Shown piece by piece: positions 50,132 to 62,200 of a stretch of 64,000 nt of DNA. This stretch comes from Mansonella perstans. Taxonomy: Eukaryota; Nematoda; Chromadorea; Rhabditida; Onchocercidae. Numbering within the stretch: the stretch's first letter is position 1; each line of letters starts with the position of its first letter. Made by a program: the position numbers and the translations under genes. The notes beneath the pieces were generated by a model. The model made no database searches and had not been told where the DNA came from. It saw only the letters and a program-made list of their open reading frames with translations. Where the stretch lies: positions 95,851 through 159,850 of the forward strand of contig JBAMDO010000129.1 of NCBI GenBank assembly GCA_037074765.1. The letters run 5' to 3'.

Positions 50132-50542
50132 ATGCCCGATGAGCAGCGAAAACTATATAAATATGCAACATATTTAAGCAGTTGTTCACGTGAGGTAGGT
50201 ATACGTTTTGCCATACATCATCGTTAATTTGGGCCGATCAGAAGTTGTATTGGTCAGTAAAAATATTTACGTTTATCCAAGCATCACTTGAACATCATTT
50301 ATGATGCTATTTTAACACCTTATGAGGAACATTTTGGTAAAAAAAAAAAGTATTTCGCGTATTCGAATTCAATTTTGGGAAATCGTAAAGTAACGTTTTT
50401 CATGGATGCAATTCTGGAATTCTGGAAATTTTAGGCAATCGATTACGGGAAGTGCGTTGGAACAAAAGCTGGAAGAGTGACTCATTTAGCATGCCAAAGT
50501 GAATTTACATCATTATTAAATTGTGTGCAAAAACAGGTATGA
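50132..50542 (+). CDS. Twin-CX9C protein resembling complex I assembly factor NDUFAF8
   Basis: Exons 50132-50194 and 50435-50536, after which reading continues GTA TGA (stop 50540-50542), giving 56 residues. Seen: two CX9C motifs, Cys18-Cys28 (CSREAIDYGKC) and Cys41-Cys51 (CQSEFTSLLNC). They parallel NDUFAF8 (CGAEAAAYGRC and CAREFEALRSC) in spacing and sequence. Known: twin-CX9C proteins are oxidised on import into the mitochondrial intermembrane space; NDUFAF8 helps complex I assembly with NDUFAF5. GTATGA could instead be a donor. In that case a third exon may lie near 50660-50790, where one frame reads VMSKVAKDALKEMDMFHCIV before TAG, but I see no convincing acceptor. The 3' end is therefore uncertain. 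UTP23 follows about 400 bases later on the same strand. Confidence 0.72.
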
Positions 50543-50945
50543 TATATATATGAGGAATTTACAGTATTTTTCCTTCTTGATTTCTTTCTGGCTATTTAAA
50601 AACTAATGAAGCTAATAGTTTATATGGCTGATTTATTCTGTCTCATTTATTCGTTGTTGTTTATTTATCGATTTGAAATGCAATGTAAGTGGAAAAAATT
50701 GAAAATTAAAGTTGAAATTAAAAATGTCATGTCAAAAGTTGCAAAAGATGCGCTCAAAGAAATGGACATGTTTCATTGCATCGTATTGTAGTTCAATTGT
50801 TTTTTGAAAAAGATCATTTAAATAACAAAATCTATATTACTCGTTTTTTTGATTATTTTGTCGTTTTCAGTTTTATTAATCGATCACTGTTGGGCTTCTC
50901 AAAATATTGAATCCAATTGTTGCAGATTCAATTAGCTTCTAAGAA

Positions 50946-52593
50946 ATGAAAATTAAACGATACAAACGAGTGAAACGTATCATCTCCATTTATCGGCATA
51001 ACTTCAATTTGAAACCACCGTATCGAGTATTACTCGATGGTACATTTGCTATGGCTGCATTGCAAAATAAAATTAATTTACGAGAACAGATGCCGAAATA
51101 TTTAAATGCTGTAAGTTTTCCTGTTTTATTTTCCAAAATAACCGATTAACAGAGTTATTTTCCAGAATAACGGAGTTATTATATGTGCTTGTTTTTTTCT
51201 TTGTTGTATAGCATTCTGTTATTGGAAATGCATCATGTTATCTTAGCCATTAGTTTAAAAATGTGTTTATACTACAACAATTGTTAATTGTTCACTTGAA
51301 ACATTTATGTTATTCTCATTGCTATTTATCGCTTATCACCATTAGTGAAATGCTAGATATCGTATGATTATTTAATTTCCAAAATTCATTTCTGTAATTT
51401 CTCATCAACTTTAGGAAGTTCATTATTTATTAATTATTATTATTGTTACTAATTATTAGAAATTATTAGGAAGTTGATATACGAGTAACGAATTGTGTGC
51501 TTAAAGAGTTAGAAAAACTTGGATCAAAATTGTATGGTGCATTGTATATTTGCAAACAATTCGATGTAAGCTTTTTTTGTTTTCCTTATTTGTCATTTTT
51601 TTATTTTTACCTTTCCTATGTCATTTTTTGTCTTCACTTCTTTTTTTCTTTTTTTTACACTGAAATAATTATTAACTAAATTAATTCTTGAAAATCTATT
51701 AACGAATGAGAGAATATGTTTCAGGTTCAATTATGTCCACATAAACCTGTACGAACTGCGGTGGAATGCATTAAACATATGGCACGTCGGATGAAACGTA
51801 AAACAGCGTACTTCTTTGCAACACAGGTAACGAACGAGTTATAATATGTGTCTGAATTACTAGCTGCTATGGATAATTATTACTGTTTAATTATAGGATA
51901 ATGATCTTACAGTAGCCTTGAAGAAGATTCCTGGTGTACCAATTTTGTTCATCAAATACAATGCAATTCTGATTGATAAACCAAGTGAAGCTACCATTCA
52001 GGTTAATTGTTAATTATTAATTAATTACTGAAAAAAAACAAACTTTATAGTTCTATTAGTTATTTTCAAGACATCTGCATAGTTTTTATTTCCTGTACAG
52101 GAATGTCTTGTCAGCATATTATTGCAAGTTACATATATATCTATATATATATATATAAATGACCATTTAACCATTTAACCATTCAGTTTTAACCATTCAT
52201 ATAAATAAATGAATGAAATACTTTCAATTATATTTAGTTATCAAAGTTTTAAATTTCCCGTTATGGATTTAAATAAGCAAGTGCATGTGACAATTTAAAT
52301 ATGCAAGTACTCATGGCGAAGTGCTTGATCAAATTTTTTTCTAGGAAATTGGAAAGCCGAAAGATGAAGAGCTAACTGAAGTGAATGAACTGAAAAAGGC
52401 GATATTTGGTGAAACTGAAAAGCCAAAACGGAAACGAAAAGGTCTAAAAGGACCAAATCCTCTTTCGGTGAAGAAGAAGAAGAAGAAGATTCAGCTAAAC
52501 AGTAGCACTGATCAACAACTGAAGCCAAATGCAAAAATTTCTGCCTCAAAGAGACGTCGCCGAAAAAGGAAGAAAGAAAATGATAGCAAATAG
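50946..52593 (+). CDS. rRNA-processing protein UTP23 (PIN-domain-like)
   Basis: Small-subunit processome factor for early 18S rRNA processing. Exons 50946-51110, 51470-51565, 51725-51826, 51897-52001 and 52345-52593 give 238 residues (human 249). Seen: MKIKRYKRVKRIISIYRHNF, PYRVLLDGTFAMAAL, INLREQMPKYL, NCVLKELEKLGSKLYGALYI, CPHKP, YFFATQDNDLTVALKKIPGV and ILIDKPS. All follow the human protein, including CVLKELE and the LCPH part of its zinc-binding set. A basic tail holds GPNPLSVKKKKKK, as in the human GPNPLSCLKKKKK. The start codon follows TTGCAG by about 20 bases. AATAAA at 52642. Complete. Confidence 0.95.
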
Positions 52594-54349
52594 ATTAGGA
52601 ACTTTTAATAGTACCTTTTATATTTCGCTTTAGTGATTGAAAATAAACTTTTCGCAAAAGTTTAAATTCTAATTCTTTTACAAAATTTCTGTATTATCAA
52701 ATTCATCTCTTCAAATTCGTCATCTATTAAAGCAAGTTCTTGAGGTAATTCTTAAGGTAAGTTTTTAAGTTATTAAGGTGAATTCGAGCTATAGCATATT
52801 TATTGGCTTATTGCATACTTGGTGTTGCACATATCGTCTCTCTGGCTGTTCTCTTATTTCGGTCTTTTTATCATCATTATGAAAATATGTGGTGAAGTTC
52901 GGAGAACTTAGGCTAATGGTAATTACTGTATGCATGATACAGTAATTAATTATCTGCATTAAGATATAAGAGAAAATAGAAGTAAAATGAAGCATGAATG
53001 AACCGCTTGATCGGGTACAAAATTATACCTCCATAAGTAATTAGAACTTTTAGCGCTTTATTTTATTGGCCGGGAATTTCACTTGCTATCGGCCAAGAAT
53101 TTGATTTTGTTGTTGCTACTCCATTGTTTAATGTTCGTTAGTTTTAAGCTGCTACTTAATTTTTAAGATAATTTATATATCTAACATAAGGAATCATTTA
53201 AACGAGGGATTTAATAAACATATTTGATTATGAATAATTTTGTGGTATAATTCCAAGTTACTTTTATTGCGGTTTTTCTCTCTCTGTCTGTTTTTCTCTG
53301 TCTTCCTAAAAACGATTCATTGATGAATTTGATGTGGCTACAGTCAATCAATTAATTATCGTAGTTTGTAATTGTCCATTGTTTCATAGTTAGTTATTCA
53401 TTTTACTCTATTAAATTCATGTTTAATTTTTATCATCGTAACAGATTGATAATGATACTTGATTCTTCTATATATGTCATCCATTAAAGGAATTCAGGAT
53501 GCTGATTGGTGATACCTGATCTTTCTGTATGTTATCATTAAGTAGGGAACGTTAAATTATGTTAATGAATTTCTTCTTCCCTCTTAAATGTAATTATCAA
53601 ATTTTAGCATTTCTCTCCTCTCATTCGTATTTTTTATGACAAAATTAGCGATCAAGCTAAATGTTGACATGACATGTTGACAATTGTTGAAATGTTGACA
53701 TGTTAATATTCTTTCGCAAAATTAATTTTTCTGTGACAAAATAAAAAATTAGCCAAAAATCATTTTTTCCATTCTTTTCTTCCCCCGTGATCAACTGATT
53801 CTGTTCTTCCCTGAGATCAATTTGATCATTCATCATTTCAAAACTGATTAGTGCTTTTTTTTTCTTTTCTTTGATATATCATTAAAATTGTTGTAGTGTC
53901 CGATTGCTAGGACAATAGCCGCTATTGTGTTGTTGCTGCTGCTTTTACACAACATCCCTCTCTTTGTTAAACATATTCAAATTTTGCTAAATGATTTGTA
54001 GCAAATGTATCTTCCCGATCCCTTCTCTGCGTGCAATAATGATATTGATTCATTTGTATACAGCGCTATCTACAAATGTCAAAGAGTGTTCATTTGATTA
54101 TTTGCGCTTAAACAAAATTAATAGCTTTGGATTGATTAGAAAAATGGCTTCCATTAATTTAAGGTTCAAAAAAATCTTTTTTTGCAATAATTTTTACAGA
54201 ATAGGAAAAAAAGTAGCATATAATGCAGTTTTCATTTCTGTACCATTTCTTACTACTTTCTGAGATATATTTGTATAATTTCCACAAGATAAAAAAAAAA
54301 CAGTCCAATTTTCATTCTCGTACTGTTCCTTGCTTTCTTATTTGAGATG

Positions 54350-54545
54350 TATACTTGTAAGATTAATACTACTCTCCAAGATATAAGATTAATACTGCTC
54401 TCCAAGATATATTTGTAAGATTAATACTACTTTCTGAGATCTCCGAAATATATTTGTAAGATCAATACTATTCTCCGAGATATGTTTACTATAATTAGAT
54501 ATACTTACTACTCTCCAGGATATATCTGTAAGATTAACTGAAATT
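54350..54545. repeat. Tandem repeat, about 34-45 bp unit, about six copies
   Basis: Unit GATATATTTGTAAGATTAAT plus ACTACTCTCC, with drift and length changes. Confidence 0.75.
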
Positions 54546-55384
54546 GTTGTTGTTCAAATGAGTCAGCTGATTCAATGATTTATCTGATTGTATTTGATCA
54601 GTTGATGATTTACCCGATTATAATTGGTCATTTTTGCGAAGTAGTATCTGATCAGTTTTTTCTCGATCTATTATTGGCAACAGGAATCGTATATTATACA
54701 ATAGGCCAAAGTACTTTTGAACTCCTACAATAGGCCAAAATACTTTTGAACTCCTAAGTAACTTTTAAATGTAATTGTTGGCATTGATGTAACTTGGCCA
54801 CTAGTGTATTTTTTTTCTCAATTCAATTTTTAAACTTGGCCATTATTGATATATTTTGTTGAAGAAATGGGCGCTAAATGATATTCATATATCAATAGCG
54901 TTTCTCATTAAATACCCCATATGATAAAATACATATGTGTTTGTGTCTGTATGTGTGTGTGTGTGTGTGTGTGAGGTAAACAAAGAAAAGCATTCAGTAA
55001 TATAGCTACACTTTCATATCTAGCAGTTTGCTTTCATTTATTTTTTTTTTTCAAGCCGTAATTTGACCATCCTTTTGATACTAATTAATTTAATGGTTTC
55101 TTTTTTCTCAAATTAGTTTTTTTATTCAACAAAATAATTACAAATGTGATCAAAATCAGCGGTCATCCTGTCAACTCACGATTATCCTAATAATTTGACC
55201 TGTCAGCTGATAATTTGACCTGTTAGTTGATAATTTGACCGGTCAGTTTTTGCAGTTAGCTGTTTTTCAAAAAGAGTTTCAAGTTTTGAAAAGAAAAAAA
55301 TTCATCAAGAAATTTGTGTTTTTTCATTAATGTCATTCAAATCATTCAGGCCTATGTGTTTTTTATAAATTAATATGTGACAAT

Positions 55385-56180
55385 TAAAATAATTTATCGT
55401 CTCTGGTGACACTACATTACTTATCACCAATTATCAGCTGTGTGATTGCTTAATATCGAACAGTAAGCAACTATCAGTTGTAATAATCTATCGCTTATCA
55501 TTAAATAAGCAAACTGTCAGCTGTGATCTATCACTTATCATCGAACAACAGGCAACTAGCATTAGTTGTATTATTCCATCGCTTATCATCAAATAAATGC
55601 ATCAGCTGTGATCCATCACTTATCATCGAACAATAAGCAACTATCACCTGTAGTAGTAATCCATCGCTTATCACCACCAACCAGGTAAACTGTCAGCTGT
55701 AATGTATCACTTATCATCAAGATCAATGTAAATGACCGTAAGCTGTATGATTGCTTATCATCAACTATAAGTACCATATTGTCAGTTGCGGTCCATCATT
55801 TATCATCATGATTAGATCAGTATAAATGATTATCAGTTGCATGACTGCTTATCATCAAATATAAGAAACATATACGGTCAACTGTGATCTATCATTTAGC
55901 ATCGAACAATAAGCAACTATCAGTTATAGTAATCCATCGTTTATCATTAAATAAGCAAACTATCAGCTGTGATCCATTACTTATCACCATGATTAGGTCA
56001 GTATAAGAGACTATCAGCTGTATGATTGCTTATCATCAAATATAAGAAACATGCGGTCTACTGTAATCTATCAGTTATCATCAAGACCAATAAGCGACTA
56101 CTAGCTATGATCTATCAGTTTCATTAAACGCATAGCAAGCAAATTATTAGCCTATCAGCTACGGTCATCATTTATCATCA
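55385..56180. repeat. Long degenerate minisatellite (TATCAGCTGTGATCCATCACTTATCATC unit)
   Basis: Some fifteen copies over about 800 bases of a 40-60 base unit built from CTATCAGCTGTGATCCATC, ACTTATCATCGAACAATAAG and CAA. CAGCTG (an E-box) recurs in many copies. Non-coding. Confidence 0.85.
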
Positions 56181-57246
56181 CAAGAATCACTTAACTGATT
56201 ATTACTTAACTTGTTAATTCTCACTTAACTAAATACTATTTTTTGACATCTTTGTCCTATTGAAATAACAAAGGGACAAAAAAAGAAAAAAAAACCATGT
56301 CATTTTAAGGCAATTATATTGCCGAATAATTTTATCCATTTATCACTCTTATCGATCATTATCACTGATGATCAATCGTAAATCAATCATCCCTTAAAAA
56401 AAAGAAATATGAGTTAAATTGCTTTTTTTTGATTATTTTTGCAAACAATAAACAATTTAATTGTTGTAAACAATAAATAATTTAATTGTTGTAAGCAATT
56501 AACAATTTTATTTTTGTAAACAACAAACAATTTTTCCGGACAAATAAAAAGATTAACAATTAGTCAGTAAAAAATTTTTATTGATTTATTTTTGTTTTTT
56601 TGATTAAATTTTAAATTTTAATTAATTTTAATTTTTTAAAAAATATTTATTCATTTCTAGTGTAACCAAATAAAGAATCCTAATTTTAGATTGGGATAAT
56701 TTAATTAAAAAGACTGTTCATCTTCTTAATAGCTTTTGTTTTAACTTCAAATTAAAAACTGCTTTTTAACATGACCAGTCTCCCTTGCTCTCTCTCCCTC
56801 CCTCTTTCTACCTCTCTTTCTCCCTTTCTTTCTCTCACTTGAAATGTTTAGACTTCTTTTTTTTTTCTATTTATTTGAAATAATATTTGTCTTTATATGT
56901 GATATAGTAATCTTTATTAAAACCTTTTTTTTTGTTGATTAATTTCTGCATCCAGTTTGTGAAATTTCAGATCAATTTTGTTTTTTAGTACTTCAGATCA
57001 ATCTCATTTCAAGTTCAATTCATTTTCAATCAGTCACACATTCATTTATTTTGGATACTACCCTAAATTTAACTTCATTTAAATTCAGTGAAATCATTTG
57101 TAAACTGTGTATTTTTGTCTAACTGATTGATTTCTTTAACCTTTTTTCTCCCTTCTATAATAGCAAAAAAAAAAAAATATTCCGGAATAATACAAAAGAA
57201 TTTTTTGAAAACGAATTCAGTTCATATATTGACAAAGAATTTTCGC

Positions 57247-57350
57247 AAAGATTTTCTTGTAAATTTACAGGACGAAAATTTAACATGTACCGGGTGCAGA
57301 AACCGGATCAGTTTAAAGAAAAACTCATTGTATCACTGCGGGATGTCTTT
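57247..57350 (+). other. Unassigned exon-like stretch
   Basis: Around a TTTACAG acceptor-like site at 57264-57270 the plus strand is locally richer in G+C. It reads DENLTCTGCRNRISLKKNSL YHCG in one frame (C-x2-C, then C) and FNMYRVQKPDQFKEKLIVSL in another. Either could be coding; neither resembles a family I know and no partner exon is visible. Confidence 0.2.
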
Positions 57351-58024
57351 TTTTCTTTTTTTTTCTCTTGTCTCTTCTTCCTTTTTCCCTTCATTGTTCA
57401 TTTATAAAAATGGCTTTTGATTCAATCACAATTCTCAAATTTCACTTATTTATGAATTGCTTTAACGGTGAACGAAAATTTCCTCTGCTGTTCCATTTTT
57501 TTGTTTCTTTTTTCATCTTTCTCGTACTATTTCAACTGAACTATTCCTCTCTCTCTCTCTCTCTCAAACTAATCTTTTAATTTTAATATTTCATTGTAGC
57601 AATTCGCAAAGTTTTATTTTTACGAAGCAAAAGATATGTTGTTGTTTACTGTTGTTGCATTGTAGGCATATAGCAAATTAATTATTATTGACTAATTTCA
57701 AGTTAATTAGTAAAAACTGCTACAAAAGTTAATTACTGAAGTATGCAACAGCATACTAAATGAAACTGACGTCATTTCATATATCTTCAAAATTCTAATT
57801 GAATTAACAATAATTGTTGGTAAATATGCTGAAATAAATAAATAAAAAATTCCTCAATAAAAAATTAAATGTCCTCAAATTTTTTTGTTTAGATTTAATT
57901 GAATGATTAAATGACTAATTGAATGACTAAATGATTAATTGAATATCTGCAGTAATTAATAGTTGAAGCTAAAAGGAAATTAATCTTATACAGTTCTCGT
58001 AAATTAATTAGATAAGTTTCTTTT

Positions 58025-58475
58025 GAGAATATAATATTAGCTAAATTTAATTCTGACAATTCAGTCAGCTTATCTGTCAACTGATATCAGATTGACGTTG
58101 ATATGTTATTAGCTGAATTTAATCCTAATAGTTCTGTCAACTGATCTATCAAGTGATATCGAATTAATTGCTGATATGATATTAGCTGAATTTAATCCCG
58201 GTAGTTATTTAATCCTGGTAGTTCTGTCAACTGATATCAGATTAATTGCTGATGTGGTATTAGCTGAATTTAATCCTAATAGTTCCGTCAGCTTATCTGT
58301 CAACTGATATCAGATTGACTGCTGATATGTTATTAGCTGAATTTAATTCTGATAGTTCTATCCCTGATATCCGGTTAATTGCTTATATGATATTAGCTGA
58401 ATTTAATCCTGATAGTTTTGTCAACTGATATAAGATTAATTGCTAAAATGCTATTCGCTGAATTTGACATTAATA
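58025..58475. repeat. Tandem repeat, about 60-70 bp unit, seven copies
   Basis: Unit runs GTCAACTGATATCAGATTAA, TTGCTGATATGATATTAGCT, GAATTTAATCCTGATAGTTC. Later copies are truncated or partly duplicated. Non-coding. Confidence 0.85.
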
Positions 58476-59024
58476 CTATTATTTGGAAGAATTAAATTTA
58501 TTTTGATTGTTAAAAGCTGTTGTGATTTGCATAGAAATAGCCATGCTTGTGATTTGAATAGAAATAGCTGGGCTTGTTAAATCTAACAGCCAGGTTTCTT
58601 TTTTTCTCTTCTCCATTTGTTCTCCGAATTAAGTACTTAATTAAATTTGAACAAAATGCTTTCTCAGCTTTTATGAATAAAGCAGTAAATTGGATATCCT
58701 ATAGGTAAAATAATGAGGAGACTATCTTATCTGGTAATTTAAGGGTGTCATAGATAACTATTATTCTTAATTAATTAGCAACAGACTATATTAATTCACC
58801 TTTTACACATTTGTATCTCAATGTTCATAAAACTAGAAATATTACCAGTGAGATATGATAGGACTATCTTATCGGTACTTAAATGGTACCATTGAATCTT
58901 AACTTATCCTTGTTCATACACTTGTTCCGCAATGTTTAAAATAACCATGCACTTTTTGGCATGGTATTTTTGGTTCACATTTTTTCACAAAATAGCGATT
59001 AATAGAATAGCCGCTAATAGAACA

Positions 59025-59066
<42 letters not shown>

Positions 59067-59164
59067 CAAAATTATCGCACTAAATCTAATTTCGAAAGTG
59101 AAATAAAATTTTTACTTTTAAAAGTGCTTGGAATTTTATTTCTTTTTTTTTTTTTTTTTTTAGT

Positions 59165-59260
59165 ATGAAAACTAATGTTAAGAAGAATTGTAATAATGAA
59201 ACGATTGGACGACAACTGAATCATTCAGATGACATTGAATTAAAAAGCAACATGAAATGA
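59165..59260 (+). CDS. Upstream open reading frame overlapping the RYK start
   Basis: First ATG after a T-tract and TTTTAG (ending 59163), where a spliced leader could join. It opens a 31-codon frame ending ...SNMK and TGA at 59258-59260. That TGA overlaps the RYK ATG at 59257 as ATGA, one base out of frame. If transcribed it would be translated before RYK. A one-base sequencing error could instead fuse it to RYK, but the RYK start begins a clean signal peptide, which argues against that. Confidence 0.4.
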   Translation: MKTNVKKNCNNETIGRQLNHSDDIELKSNMK

Positions 59261-62200
59261 AGTGGACACGAGCGGTGACACTTGCCATTCTGCAGCTACC
59301 ATTTATCATTCAGTTGGCATATTCAATGATCAATTTATTCATTTCTAAATCTGAAATGTATCGAACATTAGGTATGATAAAAAACAAAAACCGTACTGCT
59401 TCCTTTCTACGCTGTCATATGTTTTATTTTTATTTCTTTCACTCTTTCATCAAACTTTAAATTTCATCCCTTTTTATATTTTTGCACAATTTACTATAAT
59501 TTCATCCATTTTTATATTTTTGCATGATTTACCGTACTACTTCTCGAACTGTGTTAATTAAAAATAAAATTTTTGATAAAAATCGAAAATTCAAAAAGGA
59601 ACGTTTCAAATTTTTGTCGATAGTTAAAAAAATTGATAACTAAAGTGAAACTCTGCAAATTCGTTAATAATCAGAAAAGCCACTAATTAAAATAAAACTT
59701 TTTCAGAACTTTGTTCATAATTAAAAAATCACTAATTAAAGTCCTAATAATATTTAATAATTATTTTGCACTAAAATTTTGTCCAAATTTTTTTTTTATT
59801 AAAAAAATAAAAACAAAATTATAGGTTTGGATGTGCAAATGAATTATATTGAAAATGGTTTTATCAATTTATATTCTGTTAAATTTCCTTACCGTATTAA
59901 CAGCAATGTTTCATCGGTGCAATTCACCTGGAATGCAAATGTCCTTGATCGATTGGTTAATTTCTGAATTCAATTAAAAAATTTTTTTGTTAGTATTAAT
60001 ATTGTAGTTCATTCAGTAGCTCAAAATGCTGAAGTTTTTTTTTTTAGTGATAAGCAATACAATTAAGTATGGTAGCTTTACTTCTTCAGTCAAGGTCATT
60101 TTTTTTTTTTTTGAACTCATTGGAAGAATAATTAAAAATATCATTGAAGGTACCGTGCTTAACGATTTGTAGCTTTTTTTCTCTTGATAATCATTTTTAT
60201 CATAATATTATTGTTTGTTGCAGGTACATTATACGATACGAATAGTTTCACATGATAATAATGTAATACCATTACTTCAGATACCATCAAACGGAAAAGT
60301 TCCAGTGAGAACGGAAAGTTAGTTATGAATTTCCATTTTCCTGAAATCATAAAATTAAATACTAGAAAAAGGAAACTTCTATATAGTAAGTTAGCTAAAA
60401 ATGAAATTTTGTTTCGTTTTTTATTTTTCAGCTTTTATCTTTACATTTTAATCAAATTGTCGAAGTGTGGTTTTCTTTCTTTTTTTTTGCTGATAATTTT
60501 AAATAATTCGAATTATTTAGTGATAAAGTAATTCACAATTAACCTACGGAATATTTTTCACTTCACAATTTTTCATACTTCGCAGTATGACTTTTCTTTC
60601 CTTTACAGTATGACTTTTCTTTCCTTTACAGTATAACTTTTCTTTTAAAAGCTTTCAGTATTTGTTTTTTTTGCTTTTTTGCAGCATTCAGTATTGAATA
60701 TCGATGTGCAGGAATTAAAACTGGTAAATTTGAAATTGAGATTAATTTCAATTTTAATTGGCCATCTGATATGAATCAGACAAAAGTTTCATTAAAGCAC
60801 GAAAAGCTTTGTTTAGCTCAGACGCTACATGATACGTATACCGGTATGTTTTCTACATCATAACAAATGTTGGTAAATTTACATCATCATTCGTCATCAT
60901 CACCATTCGTCATCATCATCATTGTAACTTGACTTTTGGCTTACTTGATGTAAACTAGTCGATAATCATTATTGTGGCATAATTTTTACTCTACTGATAT
61001 AATTGCTTGAAAATTATTTTTCTTCCTTGTAACAAATAATCTTGACCTATTATTCTACTGTTCAGCACTACGAATCATTCATGACTCTTTATGTTACTAA
61101 TTTTTGATATCAGTACATTAGCCAAAAGTCAAAACATTTATGTTTGAATCAATTAATTATCAGTTGTTGAACTAATTAAAAGAATCATTCCTAATTAAAT
61201 GACCATTCCTAATTGAATGACCAGTTATGTTTTGCCCTGTCTCCGTAAAATTTTTGTTTGTAAAATTATCATTTAATCTTTCTCATTTTTCTTTCGCTGT
61301 GCTTTAATCATTCACCAAATTTCTTTTCAGTTATTTTAAAATTTCACCGAATCATTCAACTTTAACTTCTCTCTCTCTCTCTTATAATCATTTTAAATCC
61401 TTGTCTGTCTTTAAATACTTATACATAGCTGATTTAAATTTAAAAATTTTCGAAACAATTATTACAATTATCATCATTTGATAATAATATTCTACATAGT
61501 AATTAATATGATGATAATATTCTACAAAGTAATTAATATGATAATAATATTCTGCAGAGTAATAAATATAATGCGAATATTGTAGAGAATAATAAATATG
61601 CTAATAATATATTCTTTAGCATTATCAAATCTTTTCAATAAAATTTTATTCAAATATCATTTTGTCATTTTTAGAGGTATTAATATCGGCGGAAAATGTA
61701 TTCTACGTATTGATCGGATGTTTGGGCGCAATTATTTTAGTTATTGCAATTCTGATATTTGTTTATTTTCGTTCAGTTAAAAAATCAGCTTCTTCTTCTT
61801 TTATTACTGAACCACTTCAAGCATTAATTCAGTAAGTATTTATTGGGAATTGGATTTTCACAAGATAAACGAGCGTTTTGACGATAACTTTGATCAAGAA
61901 GCAATTGAGTAATTTGAATATTTAAATACAATCTTTTAAAGATGTCTATTTTTCGTTTCTCTATTGTACACTGTAAATAAATAAAGTAAATCTTCGTAAA
62001 TTAAAAATTCTGTAATTTTTTTTTTCAGGAAATCTCAAAATTCAATAAAAAAGCCATTAGCTAATTCCTTTGAAAAATATGCATTGATGTCACCAAAAAA
62101 TGTCACCAAAAGTAAGCAAACATATGCATTGATATCGAAAAATCTCGCCAAATTTTTTTTCTTCTTTAGAGTTTATTTTTCAATTAATTTGCAATTGCTA

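Larger units (their letters stand above)
52594..59164. other. Long gene-poor region between UTP23 and RYK
   Basis: About 6.5 kb, AT-rich, without an identifiable gene. Holds four families of degenerate tandem repeats (separate entries), polypyrimidine tracts at 56780-56840 and 57540-57565, a (TG)n run near 54945-54975, and a T33 run near 59029-59061. One exon-like frame at 57247-57350 is listed separately. It could contain distal regulatory sequence or a first non-coding exon of RYK, but nothing shows it. Confidence 0.5.
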
